Positions 1-6,286 of a stretch of DNA of 13,745 bases are shown here, in pieces. The notes under the pieces were generated by a model. That model saw only the letters and a list, made by a program, of their open reading frames with translations. It made no database searches and was not told where the DNA came from. Each line of letters opens with the position of its first letter. Position 1 is the stretch's first letter. Origin of the DNA: Dehalococcoidia bacterium (GTDB lineage: Bacteria > Chloroflexota > Dehalococcoidia > JACQUA01). Position numbers and translations under genes: made by a program. The stretch is from positions 1 to 13,745 of the forward strand of contig JAUYHV010000127.1 in assembly GCA_030689845.1 (NCBI GenBank), read 5' to 3'.

Positions 1-453
1 ATTACTGATGTTCCCGCCGACCCGCCCGAAGGCAATCGCCCGGCCCCGCTTCCGGATAAACCAGTTGTTTACCGCTACGTCGCTTACCAGGCCGCCGACT
101 AAAGTAAAACCGAGGGCTGCTATGAACCCCCGCAGCAGGTAGAACTGCCAGAGAGCGTCAATCTGGGTAATCATCAGCATGGTCAGGCCGACGATTATCG
201 ATCCTATCGGCATCAGGACGCGGGCCCCGTGCCTGTCAACCAGCGGGCCAACGATAGAGGCAGTGACCGCTTCAGTAACCCTGGCTATGGTCTGGACCGC
301 CGCCAGGGCAGTGCGGCTCCAGCCAAACTCGTTTTGGAGTGGCTTAAAAAATTGCCCCAGCATGGACGAGTGGTGCTCGGCATAGGCAAGCCGGGACAAA
401 AAGGACGCAGCTACGATATTCCAACCGTAAAAATAGCGGGGTTTTTTAGGCAC
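1..453 (-). CDS. MFS transporter, N-terminal part (cut by left window edge)
   Basis: The reverse strand is open for 151 codons from a GTG at 453 to the window edge. The protein starts MPKKPRYFYGWNIVAASF, and then reads GQFFKPLQNEFGWSRTAL. This YGW-IV / FFKPL-EFGWSRT signature is typical of the N-terminal helices of one large group of major facilitator permeases (OFA/monocarboxylate-like). The motif-A-like loop VDRHGARVL lies near residues 72-80, between helices 2 and 3, and RKRGRAIAF lies near 134-142. The visible part covers about four to five membrane helices, with the C-terminal half outside the window. An in-frame TGA nine codons upstream limits the start to this GTG, and its ribosome binding site is weak. 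The substrate cannot be inferred. The gene is divergent from the catalase. The family call is firm and the start is moderately certain. Confidence 0.85.
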   Translation of the reverse strand, partial: MPKKPRYFYGWNIVAASFLSRLAYAEHHSSMLGQFFKPLQNEFGWSRTALAAVQTIARVTEAVTASIVGPLVDRHGARVLMPIGSIIVGLTMLMITQIDALWQFYLLRGFIAALGFTLVGGLVSDVAVNNWFIRKRGRAIAFGRVGGNISN

Positions 454-487
454 GGTGCAAAATACCCGAAGTCATTTTATCCCTGTG

Positions 488-513
488 AAAGGGCTTCTCT
501 CCGCCCTTTTTTT
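488..513 (+). terminator. Terminator-like hairpin in the MFS/catalase divergent gap
   Basis: AAAGGGC (488-494) pairs with GCCCTTT (503-509) across an 8-nt loop, and a run of seven T starts at 507. This has the form of a rho-independent terminator reading on the plus strand. No plus-strand gene lies upstream in the window, so it may stop antisense or read-through transcription. On the minus strand the same hairpin would sit in or just upstream of the MFS leader. Confidence 0.4.
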
Positions 514-580
514 CCGTTCCAGCATTGTAATCCAGAATCAGGGAAGTTACAAATCCGATGTTTAAGGAGGCACACCTGTG

Positions 581-697
581 ATGCCTGTCACTAAAGAAGT
601 GCTGTTAAGACCCCCCGGCTTTCGAGGAAGCCGTAGATTTTCCCGCGAAATCCGGGGAAAGGGTCTCACCACACAGTGCAACATTGAACGACGGTAA
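581..697 (+). CDS. Possible small ORF, 38 aa, unknown function
   Basis: An ATG at 581 (or GTG at 578) follows a strong Shine-Dalgarno AAGGAGG at 564-570, with 10 or 7 nt spacing. The frame stays open for 38 codons to TAA at 695-697. The product begins MPVTKEVLLRPPGF, is basic and rich in Arg, and has no signal peptide, membrane segment or recognised motif. It lies entirely upstream of the likely catalase promoter, so it is not a leader peptide on that transcript. No convincing promoter was found for it. It could be a chance ORF or the remnant of a gene. The strong ribosome binding site is the only positive evidence. Confidence 0.22.
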   Translation: MPVTKEVLLRPPGFRGSRRFSREIRGKGLTTQCNIERR

Positions 698-713
698 AAG
701 CTTTTGATATACT
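684..713 (+). promoter_or_regulatory. Likely sigma70-type promoter of the catalase gene
   Basis: TTGAAC (684-689), an 18-bp spacer and TATACT (708-713) are preceded by TG one base before the -10 (extended -10, TGA-TATACT). Transcription would start near 720, giving a leader of about 105 nt before the catalase ATG. No clear PerR or OxyR operator was recognised in the leader, so peroxide control cannot be claimed from sequence. Confidence 0.5.
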
Positions 714-825
714 GTGTTAAACGAATTCTCGCCAGCAACCAGCATATTAATGATGGTAAAAGAAGGCGATTTCCAGATTTGCCTGGCTGATTTAATGGGG
801 TGGTTAATAATTAAAGGAGGACATT

Positions 826-2334
826 ATGGCAGACGATAAAAAAAACTACACGACGGGTTTCGGCGCTACGGTTGATGACGACCAGAACAGTAAAACTGCG
901 GGAAGTACCGGTCCTTTACTTATCCAGGATACCCATCTTCTTGAGAAGCTGGGGCATTTCAACCGTGAGCGTATCCCTGAAAGGGTGGTTCACGCCAAAG
1001 GCGCGGGTGCCTACGGTTATTTCGAGGTTACTGCCGATGTAACCAGGTATACCAGGGCAAAATTCCTGTCCGAAATCGGCAAGCGCACCGAGGTCCTGGC
1101 GCGGTTCTCCACGGTGGGTGGGGAAAAAGGGTCAGCCGATGCCGAAAGGGACCCCAGGGGTTTCGCCGTAAAGTTCTACACAGAAGAGGGAAATTATGAT
1201 ATGACGGGGAATAACACCCCCGTCTTCTTTATTCGCGATCCGCTTAAGTTCCCGGATTTCATCCATACCCAGAAACGCCATCCCGGGACAAATCTCAAGG
1301 ATCCGGACATGTTCTGGGACTTCCTGTCTTTGACCCCGGAGTCTATACACCAGGTCACTATTCTTTTTTCAGACCGCGGCACCCCCAGGACTTTTAGAAA
1401 CATGAATGGCTATGGCAGTCATACCTTCAAGTGGTACAACGAAAACGGAGAATATTACTGGGTAAAATACCATTTTAAAACGGAGCAGGGCATCCAGAAC
1501 TTTACCCGTGACGAAGCCACCGTGATGAAGGGACAAGACCCCGACCATGCCACCCGGGACCTTTATGAAGCGGTTAAACGAGGAGAAAATCCTTCCTGGA
1601 GGGTGGAAGTCCAGGTAATGACCCAGGGCCAGGCAAGGGAATACCGCTTTAATCCCTTCGACGTCACTAAAGTCTGGTTCCATTCAGATTTCCCACCCGT
1701 GACAATAGGTAAAATGGTACTCAATAGAAACGCAAAAAACTATTTCGCCGATGTTGAACAGGCTGCCTTTTCCCCGGCAAATTTCGTGCCCGGCATCGGG
1801 GCCTCACCGGACAAGATGCTCCAGGGACGCCTTTTTGCCTACCATGATGCCCACATTCACCGCCTGGGTCCTAATTATCACTTGCTGCCGGTAAACAGGC
1901 CCAGGGCTGCCGGCGTAAACAATTACCAGCGTGACGGTTTAATGGCTTTAGGCGATAACGGCGGCGACAGCCCGAACTACTATCCAAATAGCTTCGGCGG
2001 CCCGGAGCCTTCCTCGGGTGTGGCTGAGCCTCCCTTCGAGGTGTCCGGTCAGGCTGCACGAAACCCCTACGTCCATCCCAATGACGACTTCTTCCAGGCC
2101 GGGGAGCTATACCGCAGGGTGATGACTGCTGAGGACAGGGACCACCTTGTCGGCAATATTACGGGGCATCTTGGCAATGCCCGGAAGCGCATCCAGTTAC
2201 GCCAGGCGGCTGTTTTCTACAAAGCTGATGCCGAATACGGCAGCCGCGTGGCCGAGGGACTGGCCCTGGACGTTAAAGAAGTGAAACGCCTGGCGGATAT
2301 GACCACAGGAGACCGGGCAAAGGCTACGGCTTAA
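826..2334 (+). CDS. Haem catalase, small-subunit clade 3 type
   Basis: The gene encodes a 502-aa monofunctional catalase that disproportionates hydrogen peroxide to water and oxygen in the cytoplasm. Key residues are in place: distal haem His56 in RVVHAKGAGAYG, Asn129 in GNNTPVFFIRDP, and proximal haem-ligand Tyr339 in RLFAYHDAHIHRLG. The spacing 56-129-339 matches the 75-148-358 spacing of bovine catalase. The length near 500 residues and lack of a C-terminal flavodoxin-like domain place it among the small-subunit enzymes, a group that usually binds NADPH. The start follows AAAGGAGG at 813-820 with ideal spacing. It is a single-gene unit with its own promoter, and it converges on the nitrilase gene with 128 bp between stops. 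It suggests exposure to oxygen or peroxide. No catalase-specific regulator gene is adjacent. Confidence 0.97.
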   Translation: MADDKKNYTTGFGATVDDDQNSKTAGSTGPLLIQDTHLLEKLGHFNRERIPERVVHAKGAGAYGYFEVTADVTRYTRAKFLSEIGKRTEVLARFSTVGGEKGSADAERDPRGFAVKFYTEEGNYDMTGNNTPVFFIRDPLKFPDFIHTQKRHPGTNLKDPDMFWDFLSLTPESIHQVTILFSDRGTPRTFRNMNGYGSHTFKWYNENGEYYWVKYHFKTEQGIQNFTRDEATVMKGQDPDHATRDLYEAVKRGENPSWRVEVQVMTQGQAREYRFNPFDVTKVWFHSDFPPVTIGKMVLNRNAKNYFADVEQAAFSPANFVPGIGASPDKMLQGRLFAYHDAHIHRLGPNYHLLPVNRPRAAGVNNYQRDGLMALGDNGGDSPNYYPNSFGGPEPSSGVAEPPFEVSGQAARNPYVHPNDDFFQAGELYRRVMTAEDRDHLVGNITGHLGNARKRIQLRQAAVFYKADAEYGSRVAEGLALDVKEVKRLADMTTGDRAKATA

Positions 2335-2462
2335 GCCGGTTATCAAACTGCAATCCTGACCATGGTATCCCTATAGACGGGATAAATATAAATATGGCAG
2401 ATTCCGTTGGGAAAAAGTTCCCGCAATTTACCCGTGTTTCAGGAGTTGCCGGATTTGCAGAT

Positions 2463-3557
2463 TTAAGGACCCTTGTCTTCAGGTTTCTCAGTTAAGGAAG
2501 CTATTCGCTGCTCCAGCCGCCTGACACGCTCTTCTAAGCCTTCCCGGCTCTCCGGCGGCGGTTCGACAGGCATCCCGTCCGGTAACTGTTTCATCGGCAC
2601 CACGGGTTCATAGGTCTCCTGCCTCACGTTTAGGCTGATGAGGTCCCACCTGCTGTAGATACCAACCACGTTGGTTTCGAAACGGCTCTTGTAGGTTTCA
2701 AACAGGTCAATATCGGCATAAACAATGGTCGCTTCGTCGTACACCGGTCCTGCGATGTACCTTCCGTTGGGATCTATAACACCGCTCCCGCCACGGATGC
2801 TTTTTGGGATATTAAAAAGGCTGTTCTTATAGAAATTCTTTGGCTTGTCCTCTTCGGAAATATATGTTGACGCTACCACCCCGAAACACCTGGCGGTACA
2901 GCAAATATTGCGCGACCTGATATCTGTTAAAGTTTCCAGCCCCATCTCTCCGGGCCACAGGGAACAATGTATCTGTATGCCCTGCATAATCCAGTGCTGG
3001 GCCAGGCCAAGTTGGGCATGCTCTCCGCACATCGTGCCTCCTATTATTCCTATATCCGTATTAAACACCGTGTTCAGGTTCTCCCCTCCGTCCCCCGGCG
3101 TGTGGAAAAAGCGTTCCTGGACGGTGTTACAGATTTTCCTGTGCGTCCCAAGAATTTCCCCCTGGGGGCTGATGTAGAGGATAGAGTTGTACATCCTGCC
3201 CTGGAACCGGCTGTCCCGCTCGTTAATTCCCATTACGACATAAGCCCCGGCATTTTTCGCAGCCGTGCACAGGGCCTTTGTCTCTTTACCGGGAACTTCA
3301 ACGGAAGCCAGCAGGTACCGTGCCCATATTTCCCTGAACGTGAGCCGGTCGGTGAAATCCATGGACCAGTAGGGGAAACTGGGCATCCAGCACTCGGGGA
3401 ACACGACCAGTCGTGCTCCCTGCCCGCTGGCTTCTTCTATCAGGCGGACGGCTTTATCCACCGTGGCGTCCGCATCGAACCACTGTGGCGCATCCTTGAG
3501 GACAGGCCCATCCTGGACAGCCGCAACTTTTACGCGCAGGTCGTTGTATACAGACAT
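2463..3557 (-). CDS. Nitrilase-family C-N hydrolase
   Basis: This 364-aa carbon-nitrogen hydrolase has the catalytic Glu-Lys-Cys triad: Glu55 in VVFPECWMPSFPYW, Lys141 in THRKICNT and Cys177 in GGTMCGEHAQ. The PECWMP-FPYW start, the ERFFHTPGDG segment and the MQGIQIHCSLWPG stretch fit the true nitrilase/cyanide hydratase branch, which converts nitriles to acids or amides, rather than the amidase branches. The substrate cannot be told. Cys is followed by Gly rather than the commoner Trp, a variant also seen among nitrilases. The C-terminus (about 325-364) is charged and predicted coiled coil (LEERVRRLEQRIASL). I place the start at the ATG at 3557, seven bases after AGGAGG. An upstream in-frame TTG at 3563 lies too close to that Shine-Dalgarno. 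The enzyme is probably cytoplasmic and oligomeric, as usual in the family. Confidence 0.93.
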   Translation of the reverse strand: MSVYNDLRVKVAAVQDGPVLKDAPQWFDADATVDKAVRLIEEASGQGARLVVFPECWMPSFPYWSMDFTDRLTFREIWARYLLASVEVPGKETKALCTAAKNAGAYVVMGINERDSRFQGRMYNSILYISPQGEILGTHRKICNTVQERFFHTPGDGGENLNTVFNTDIGIIGGTMCGEHAQLGLAQHWIMQGIQIHCSLWPGEMGLETLTDIRSRNICCTARCFGVVASTYISEEDKPKNFYKNSLFNIPKSIRGGSGVIDPNGRYIAGPVYDEATIVYADIDLFETYKSRFETNVVGIYSRWDLISLNVRQETYEPVVPMKQLPDGMPVEPPPESREGLEERVRRLEQRIASLTEKPEDKGP

Positions 3558-3615
3558 TCGCAAACCTCCTTGTCGGGACCGTAAAAAAGAATCCGGTCTT
3601 AAATTACCCGGTAAG

Positions 3616-3644
3616 ATTATATTCCCATCCCCTGATTACCACAA
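3616..3644 (-). promoter_or_regulatory. Likely promoter of the nitrilase gene
   Basis: On the minus strand, TTGTGG (3644-3639) and a perfect TATAAT (3621-3616) are separated by 17 bp. Transcription would begin near 3609, about 50 nt ahead of the ATG at 3557. Confidence 0.45.
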
Positions 3645-3788
3645 ACGCAGGGGTCACCTGTTGGCAGCTACATAGTCCGACCCGATATATTTATTCCGTG
3701 TGTGAAGGGGAAATAACAAAAATAGTACGGGGAACAATTCAAGTATTAACGGTTGCAAGTCGTAGTATAATCCTGGGAGAAATTAATA

Positions 3789-3833
3789 ATGCCTATGGGA
3801 ACACGGCAAATTAATATTATGAAAGGGAAATAA
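3789..3833 (+). CDS. Possible 14-aa leader ORF ahead of the membrane protein gene
   Basis: ATG at 3789 opens a 14-codon frame (MPMGTRQINIMKGK) that stops at 3831-3833, two bases before the next gene's ATG at 3835. A GGGAG at 3775-3779 lies 9 nt upstream of the ATG. The arrangement would allow translational coupling, and the Shine-Dalgarno of the downstream gene (AAAGGG, 3822-3827) lies within its last codons. It may be chance; no amino-acid bias suggests attenuation. Confidence 0.18.
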   Translation: MPMGTRQINIMKGK

Positions 3834-3834
3834 C

Positions 3835-4290
3835 ATGCAGCCGGACGGAGCAGGATTAAAAGCCCCTTTACAGGTGAAATGGATGCATGCTGCCATGATA
3901 GCAGCCACCTGCATCTACCTGATTGTCCTGATTGCAATACAAAAAACGGGTTATGAGCCGTTATTTCACCAGAGTGACTTCCTGGGAAAAAACCTCGCGG
4001 CAACCGGTTTGATGGTTGTCCTGAGCTTCGTCGCTGCCGTTGATATCATTATCGGAATATTTCTTCCCCGGTGGATGCTGAAAAGGTATCCCAGGGAGGA
4101 GCGGGCACGGCGTTTACTCATGGTTGAAGTCCTTCGGGTGGCATTCCTCCAGGCTGTCGCTATTTACGGCCTCATATTAGGTATTTTGGGCGCCGGGTGG
4201 GTTGTAGCGGTAGTTTTCTTTGCAGTTTCCCTGGCTGTCCTGGTTAAATACTTCCCCACGGATAACCTTTGGAATAGGATGACGAAATGA
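3835..4290 (+). CDS. Small four-helix integral membrane protein, function unknown
   Basis: This is a 151-aa protein of unrecognised family. Hydrophobic stretches at about 18-35, 54-77, 102-120 and 122-139 predict four membrane helices in two hairpins. A strongly basic loop (LKRYPREERARR, residues 82-93) sits between helices 2 and 3, probably on the cytoplasmic side. Helix 3 (FLQAVAIYGLILGILGAG) resembles the EAxAIYGL motif of rotary ATPase c/K subunits, but the acidic ion-binding residue is a Gln here, so ion translocation is not supported. The start follows AAAGGG with good spacing. The gene stands alone, divergent from the nitrilase and followed by a repeat-rich gap. That it is a real gene is likely from length, hydrophobicity pattern and ribosome binding site. 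Confidence 0.75.
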   Translation: MQPDGAGLKAPLQVKWMHAAMIAATCIYLIVLIAIQKTGYEPLFHQSDFLGKNLAATGLMVVLSFVAAVDIIIGIFLPRWMLKRYPREERARRLLMVEVLRVAFLQAVAIYGLILGILGAGWVVAVVFFAVSLAVLVKYFPTDNLWNRMTK

Positions 4291-4329
4291 TAATTCCTAC
4301 CCTGTTTTTATAAACTCAATGTTTAAGCG

Positions 4330-4473
4330 TCCCGCGAAACTCAAAAACAGATATGTTTGTTGAGGGAGTAGAATTGCCTTTACCCCGATTTTCACGTCCT
4401 TGCAGGCACGAACTTCGAACTGAAATTAGCAACAAGAAATTACCCCATACCACTTTATGTGAGTTTCGCGGGA
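4330..4473. repeat. MITE-like unit A, 144 bp with perfect 14-bp terminal inverted repeats
   Basis: TCCCGCGAAACTCA at 4330-4343 is repeated in perfect inverse at 4460-4473. The interior has no coding potential that I can see. The size and termini suggest a miniature inverted-repeat element or other mobile or structural repeat. No clear target-site duplication was found next to the ends. The transposase that would recognise these ends is not in the window. Confidence 0.55.
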
Positions 4474-4497
4474 ACATTTGTTATATTTTGATGAGGC

Positions 4498-4648
4498 TCC
4501 CTCGAAACTTATAAAAGTGCTTTCAAATCCCTCTCAATCTCCCTTTACGAAAGGGAGAGGCTTGATTTGTACCCTTTCCGAAAGTGATAGGTTCTATTTC
4601 CCCCTTTATAAAAGGGGGATTAAGGGGGATTTATGGCGTTTCGCGGGA
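4498..4648. repeat. MITE-like unit B, 151 bp, related ends to unit A
   Basis: TCCCTCGAAAC at 4498-4508 pairs inversely with GTTTCGCGGGA at 4638-4648 (10 of 11 positions). The ends are thus the same type as those of the preceding 144-bp unit, 24 bp away and in the same left-right order. The interior holds a palindromic repeat (4525-4632). Two adjacent units with shared ends suggest either tandem copies of one family that diverged internally, or one insertion beside another. Confidence 0.45.
4525..4632. repeat. Palindromic C-rich/G-rich intergenic repeat with two internal hairpins
   Basis: The outer arms are an imperfect inverted repeat: AAATCCCTCTCAATCTCCC on the left against the inverse of GGGGGATTAAGGGGGATTT on the right. 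Inside are two tight hairpins: TCTCCCTTT-ACG-AAAGGGAGA (4538-4558) and CCCCCTTT-ATA-AAAGGGGG (4600-4618). Repeats of the form CCCCTTTATAAAGGGGGATTAAGGGGG are known as dispersed intergenic repeats in many bacterial genomes. As RNA it would fold into a strong branched structure. Confidence 0.6.
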
Positions 4649-4688
4649 ATCAAAATGTTTATAATATAAGTCTTTTCTAATCGAAAAA

Positions 4689-4718
4689 TTGACAAATACC
4701 CATAATTCATGTAATACT
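4689..4718 (+). promoter_or_regulatory. Likely promoter of the solute-binding protein gene
   Basis: A perfect TTGACA (4689-4694) is followed after 17-18 bp by TAATAC/AATACT (4712-4718), with TG just before it. The -35 is consensus and the -10 is weak, as expected where a TG extension helps. Transcription would start near 4725, leaving about 200 nt of leader. Confidence 0.45.
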
Positions 4719-4921
4719 TTTCCCATTGGGGCTTGAATATTGAAGGGAGAGATATTGCGAGATATTTCATCATCCCTTTCCTGCCTTATTCACAACACGG
4801 GTCTGCACGCAGCATTTCCGATAGGTTTGACTGGTACACATGGTATTAAACAAGGTAGCTTGTAGAAATAAGTGGTTCTTTGAGAGCAAATAAATTTATG
4901 TTGAAAAATGGAGGAGAACCG

Positions 4922-6112
4922 ATGAAAACCAAAATTACTTTTATCCTGATTGCCTTCCTGGTACTGGTCCCGCTGGCTGCTTGCGGGCAAAAAGCAGCCG
5001 CGCCGACACCAACTCCCCCTCCCGTAGTAAGGTCGACTGCAGCCCCTACTTCACCTCCCGTTGTAAGGCCGACAGCAGCCCCCACACCCACACCTAAAAG
5101 CGAGTGGGATACCCTCGTTGAAGCGGCCAAAAAAGAGGGAGAGGTCACTGCCCTCGCCTCCAGCATTGGTAATGCCGCGCCCCAGTCTACAGCCATCTTC
5201 GGTCAAAAATTCGGCATCGGACTTAGCTACACACAGGGCAGGGGTTCTGAAATTGCGAAAAAGATAACCAGTGAACGACAGGCCGGCATTTACACCGTCG
5301 ATGTCGTAATTACCGGACTCGGCACTTTCTATAATTCCCTTAATCCGATGAAAATCGCCGTTCCCCTGGAGCCTTTAATTATTTTGCCGGAGGTCAAGGA
5401 CGGCAGTAAATGGCGGACGGGGAAGCTCCAGTGGGTGACTCCGGAGAAAACGGGCGTCGCCATCTCTCTCAACAGTCTTACATACACGGCCATTCACACG
5501 GAAACAATAAAGCCAGGGGAAATTACCTCCACTGAGGACATCCTTGACCCGAAATGGAAGGGCAAAATAGTTATTAACGACCCCAGCGTAGCCGGGAAGG
5601 GGGCTGAATGGTTTACCTTTATTATGGCCCAGGCTTATCCCGGTGAAAAAGGTATGGAATATATAAAGAAACTTATCGCCCAGGAGCCCGTTGTAATCAG
5701 GGACCAGCGCCTCCAGGCTGAGTGGGTAGCCAGGGGCAAATATCCGGTGGGGCTCGGTATAGAGTCCTCGGAGATTAAGAAGTTCTCCGAAGCCGGAGCG
5801 CCTATTGCTGAACTCGGCATGAAAGAAGGCCAGCCGCTGACATCGGGACCGTGGAATATAATGGTGCTGGACAAAGCGCCCCATCCCAATGCTACAAAGC
5901 TGTTTGTCAACTGGTTAATGAGCAAGGAAGGTGGGGAAGTAGTTGCCAAGCACTCCGGTTATCTGTCGGCCAGGCTGGACGTTCCCACCACGGGTTTCAA
6001 CCCCATCCTCGTCCCTGGAGATAAAGACATTCTGCCGGGGGAAGCATATAAACTGGAACAGGGCAGGCTGCTGAAAGTGGCCGCTGAACTGTTCGCGGGA
6101 ATGGCGCAATAA
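4922..6112 (+). CDS. Orphan ABC transporter solute-binding lipoprotein (ferric/thiamine-type fold)
   Basis: This 396-aa extracellular solute-binding protein carries a lipoprotein signal: MKTKITFILIAFLVLVPLAAC, where Cys21 would be lipidated. A low-complexity Pro/Thr/Ala linker (about 25-60) follows and contains a 12-residue tandem duplication, PPVVRSTAAPTS then PPVVRPTAAPTP. The mature domain opens with EWDTLVEAAKKEGEV and includes DILDPKWKGKI (206-216), both typical of the family-1 binding proteins related to Fe(III), thiamine and small-anion binders. The ligand is unknown. It would be tethered to the outer face of the membrane and deliver substrate to a permease, but no permease or ATPase gene is adjacent. 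I chose the ATG at 4922, seven bases after GGAGG (4910-4914); the longer frame from 4880 would spoil the signal peptide. A strong terminator follows. Confidence 0.92.
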   Translation: MKTKITFILIAFLVLVPLAACGQKAAAPTPTPPPVVRSTAAPTSPPVVRPTAAPTPTPKSEWDTLVEAAKKEGEVTALASSIGNAAPQSTAIFGQKFGIGLSYTQGRGSEIAKKITSERQAGIYTVDVVITGLGTFYNSLNPMKIAVPLEPLIILPEVKDGSKWRTGKLQWVTPEKTGVAISLNSLTYTAIHTETIKPGEITSTEDILDPKWKGKIVINDPSVAGKGAEWFTFIMAQAYPGEKGMEYIKKLIAQEPVVIRDQRLQAEWVARGKYPVGLGIESSEIKKFSEAGAPIAELGMKEGQPLTSGPWNIMVLDKAPHPNATKLFVNWLMSKEGGEVVAKHSGYLSARLDVPTTGFNPILVPGDKDILPGEAYKLEQGRLLKVAAELFAGMAQ

Positions 6113-6184
6113 GAGATAATTGAATATCATCCGGGTTCACCCGAAGAGCCTTTTTATTGTTTTCCTGAACGGATAAAATCTCAT

Positions 6185-6217
6185 AAAAAGAGGGGAAGTA
6201 ACCTTCCCCTCTTTTTT
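6185..6217 (+). terminator. Strong rho-independent terminator after the solute-binding protein gene
   Basis: A perfect 14-bp stem (AAAAAGAGGGGAAG at 6185-6198 against its inverse at 6203-6216) with a 4-nt loop TAAC ends in a T-run (6212-6217). Because the outer stem is A-run/T-run, it may work on both strands. It lies 73 bp after the stop codon at 6112 and isolates the solute-binding protein as a one-gene transcript. Confidence 0.9.
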
Positions 6218-6273
6218 ATATCCGGCTTTATATCCGGCGCCGTCCCACATGTTACATCCCCCGAGACTAATAA

Positions 6274-6286
6274 TTTTGTGACAAAA
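6274..6286. promoter_or_regulatory. Small palindrome TTTTGT-G-ACAAAA, possible operator
   Basis: Perfect 6-bp arms around one central base lie about 65 bp upstream of the better promoter candidate for the isochorismatase-like gene. The palindrome overlaps a second, weaker promoter-like pair, TTGTGA (6276-6281) and TAATAC (6299-6304), 17 bp apart. No regulator is identifiable. Confidence 0.2.

Larger units (their letters stand above)
454..825. other. 372-bp intergenic region between MFS gene and catalase
   Basis: This gap between divergent genes holds the terminator-like hairpin (488-513), a possible 38-aa ORF with a strong Shine-Dalgarno (581-697) and the catalase promoter (684-713). It also contains TCCCGCGAAA at 641-650, identical to the first ten bases of the terminal repeats of the MITE-like units at 4330-4648. 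Nothing else recognisable was seen. Confidence 0.6.
4291..4921. other. 631-bp non-coding region with repeats and a promoter
   Basis: The left half (4330-4648) is occupied by two MITE-like units and a nested palindromic repeat. The right half carries a promoter (4689-4718) and a leader of about 200 nt before the solute-binding protein gene. Within the leader are two direct repeats GAGATATT spaced one helical turn (4749-4756 and 4759-4766), inside a weak hairpin with arms AAGGGA (4743-4748) and TCCCTT (4773-4778). A short stem ACAAG/CTTGT lies at 4850-4863. No known riboswitch was recognised. Confidence 0.6.

Noticed and set aside
229..594. 121-aa plus-strand ORF across the MFS gene
   Set aside because: It lies antisense to a clear MFS transporter, has low-complexity shadow composition and no ribosome binding site.
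2335..2462. Terminator between catalase and nitrilase (GGGAA/TTCCC stem near 2410)
   Set aside because: The stem is only 5 bp and no T-run follows on either strand.
2967..3584. 205-aa plus-strand ORF
   Set aside because: It is antisense to the nitrilase, whose triad is in the other strand; the long open frame is a codon-bias shadow.
4330..4648. CRISPR array
   Set aside because: The repeats are inverted pairs with unequal spacing, not regularly spaced direct repeats, and no cas genes are nearby.
4478..4669. 63-aa ORF within the repeat region
   Set aside because: It simply translates the palindromic repeats and unit ends; no start signal.
6091..6102. TTCGCGGGAAT near the end of the solute-binding protein gene, like the MITE ends
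   Set aside because: It is within conserved coding sequence of the C-terminus and lacks a partner end; treated as chance.
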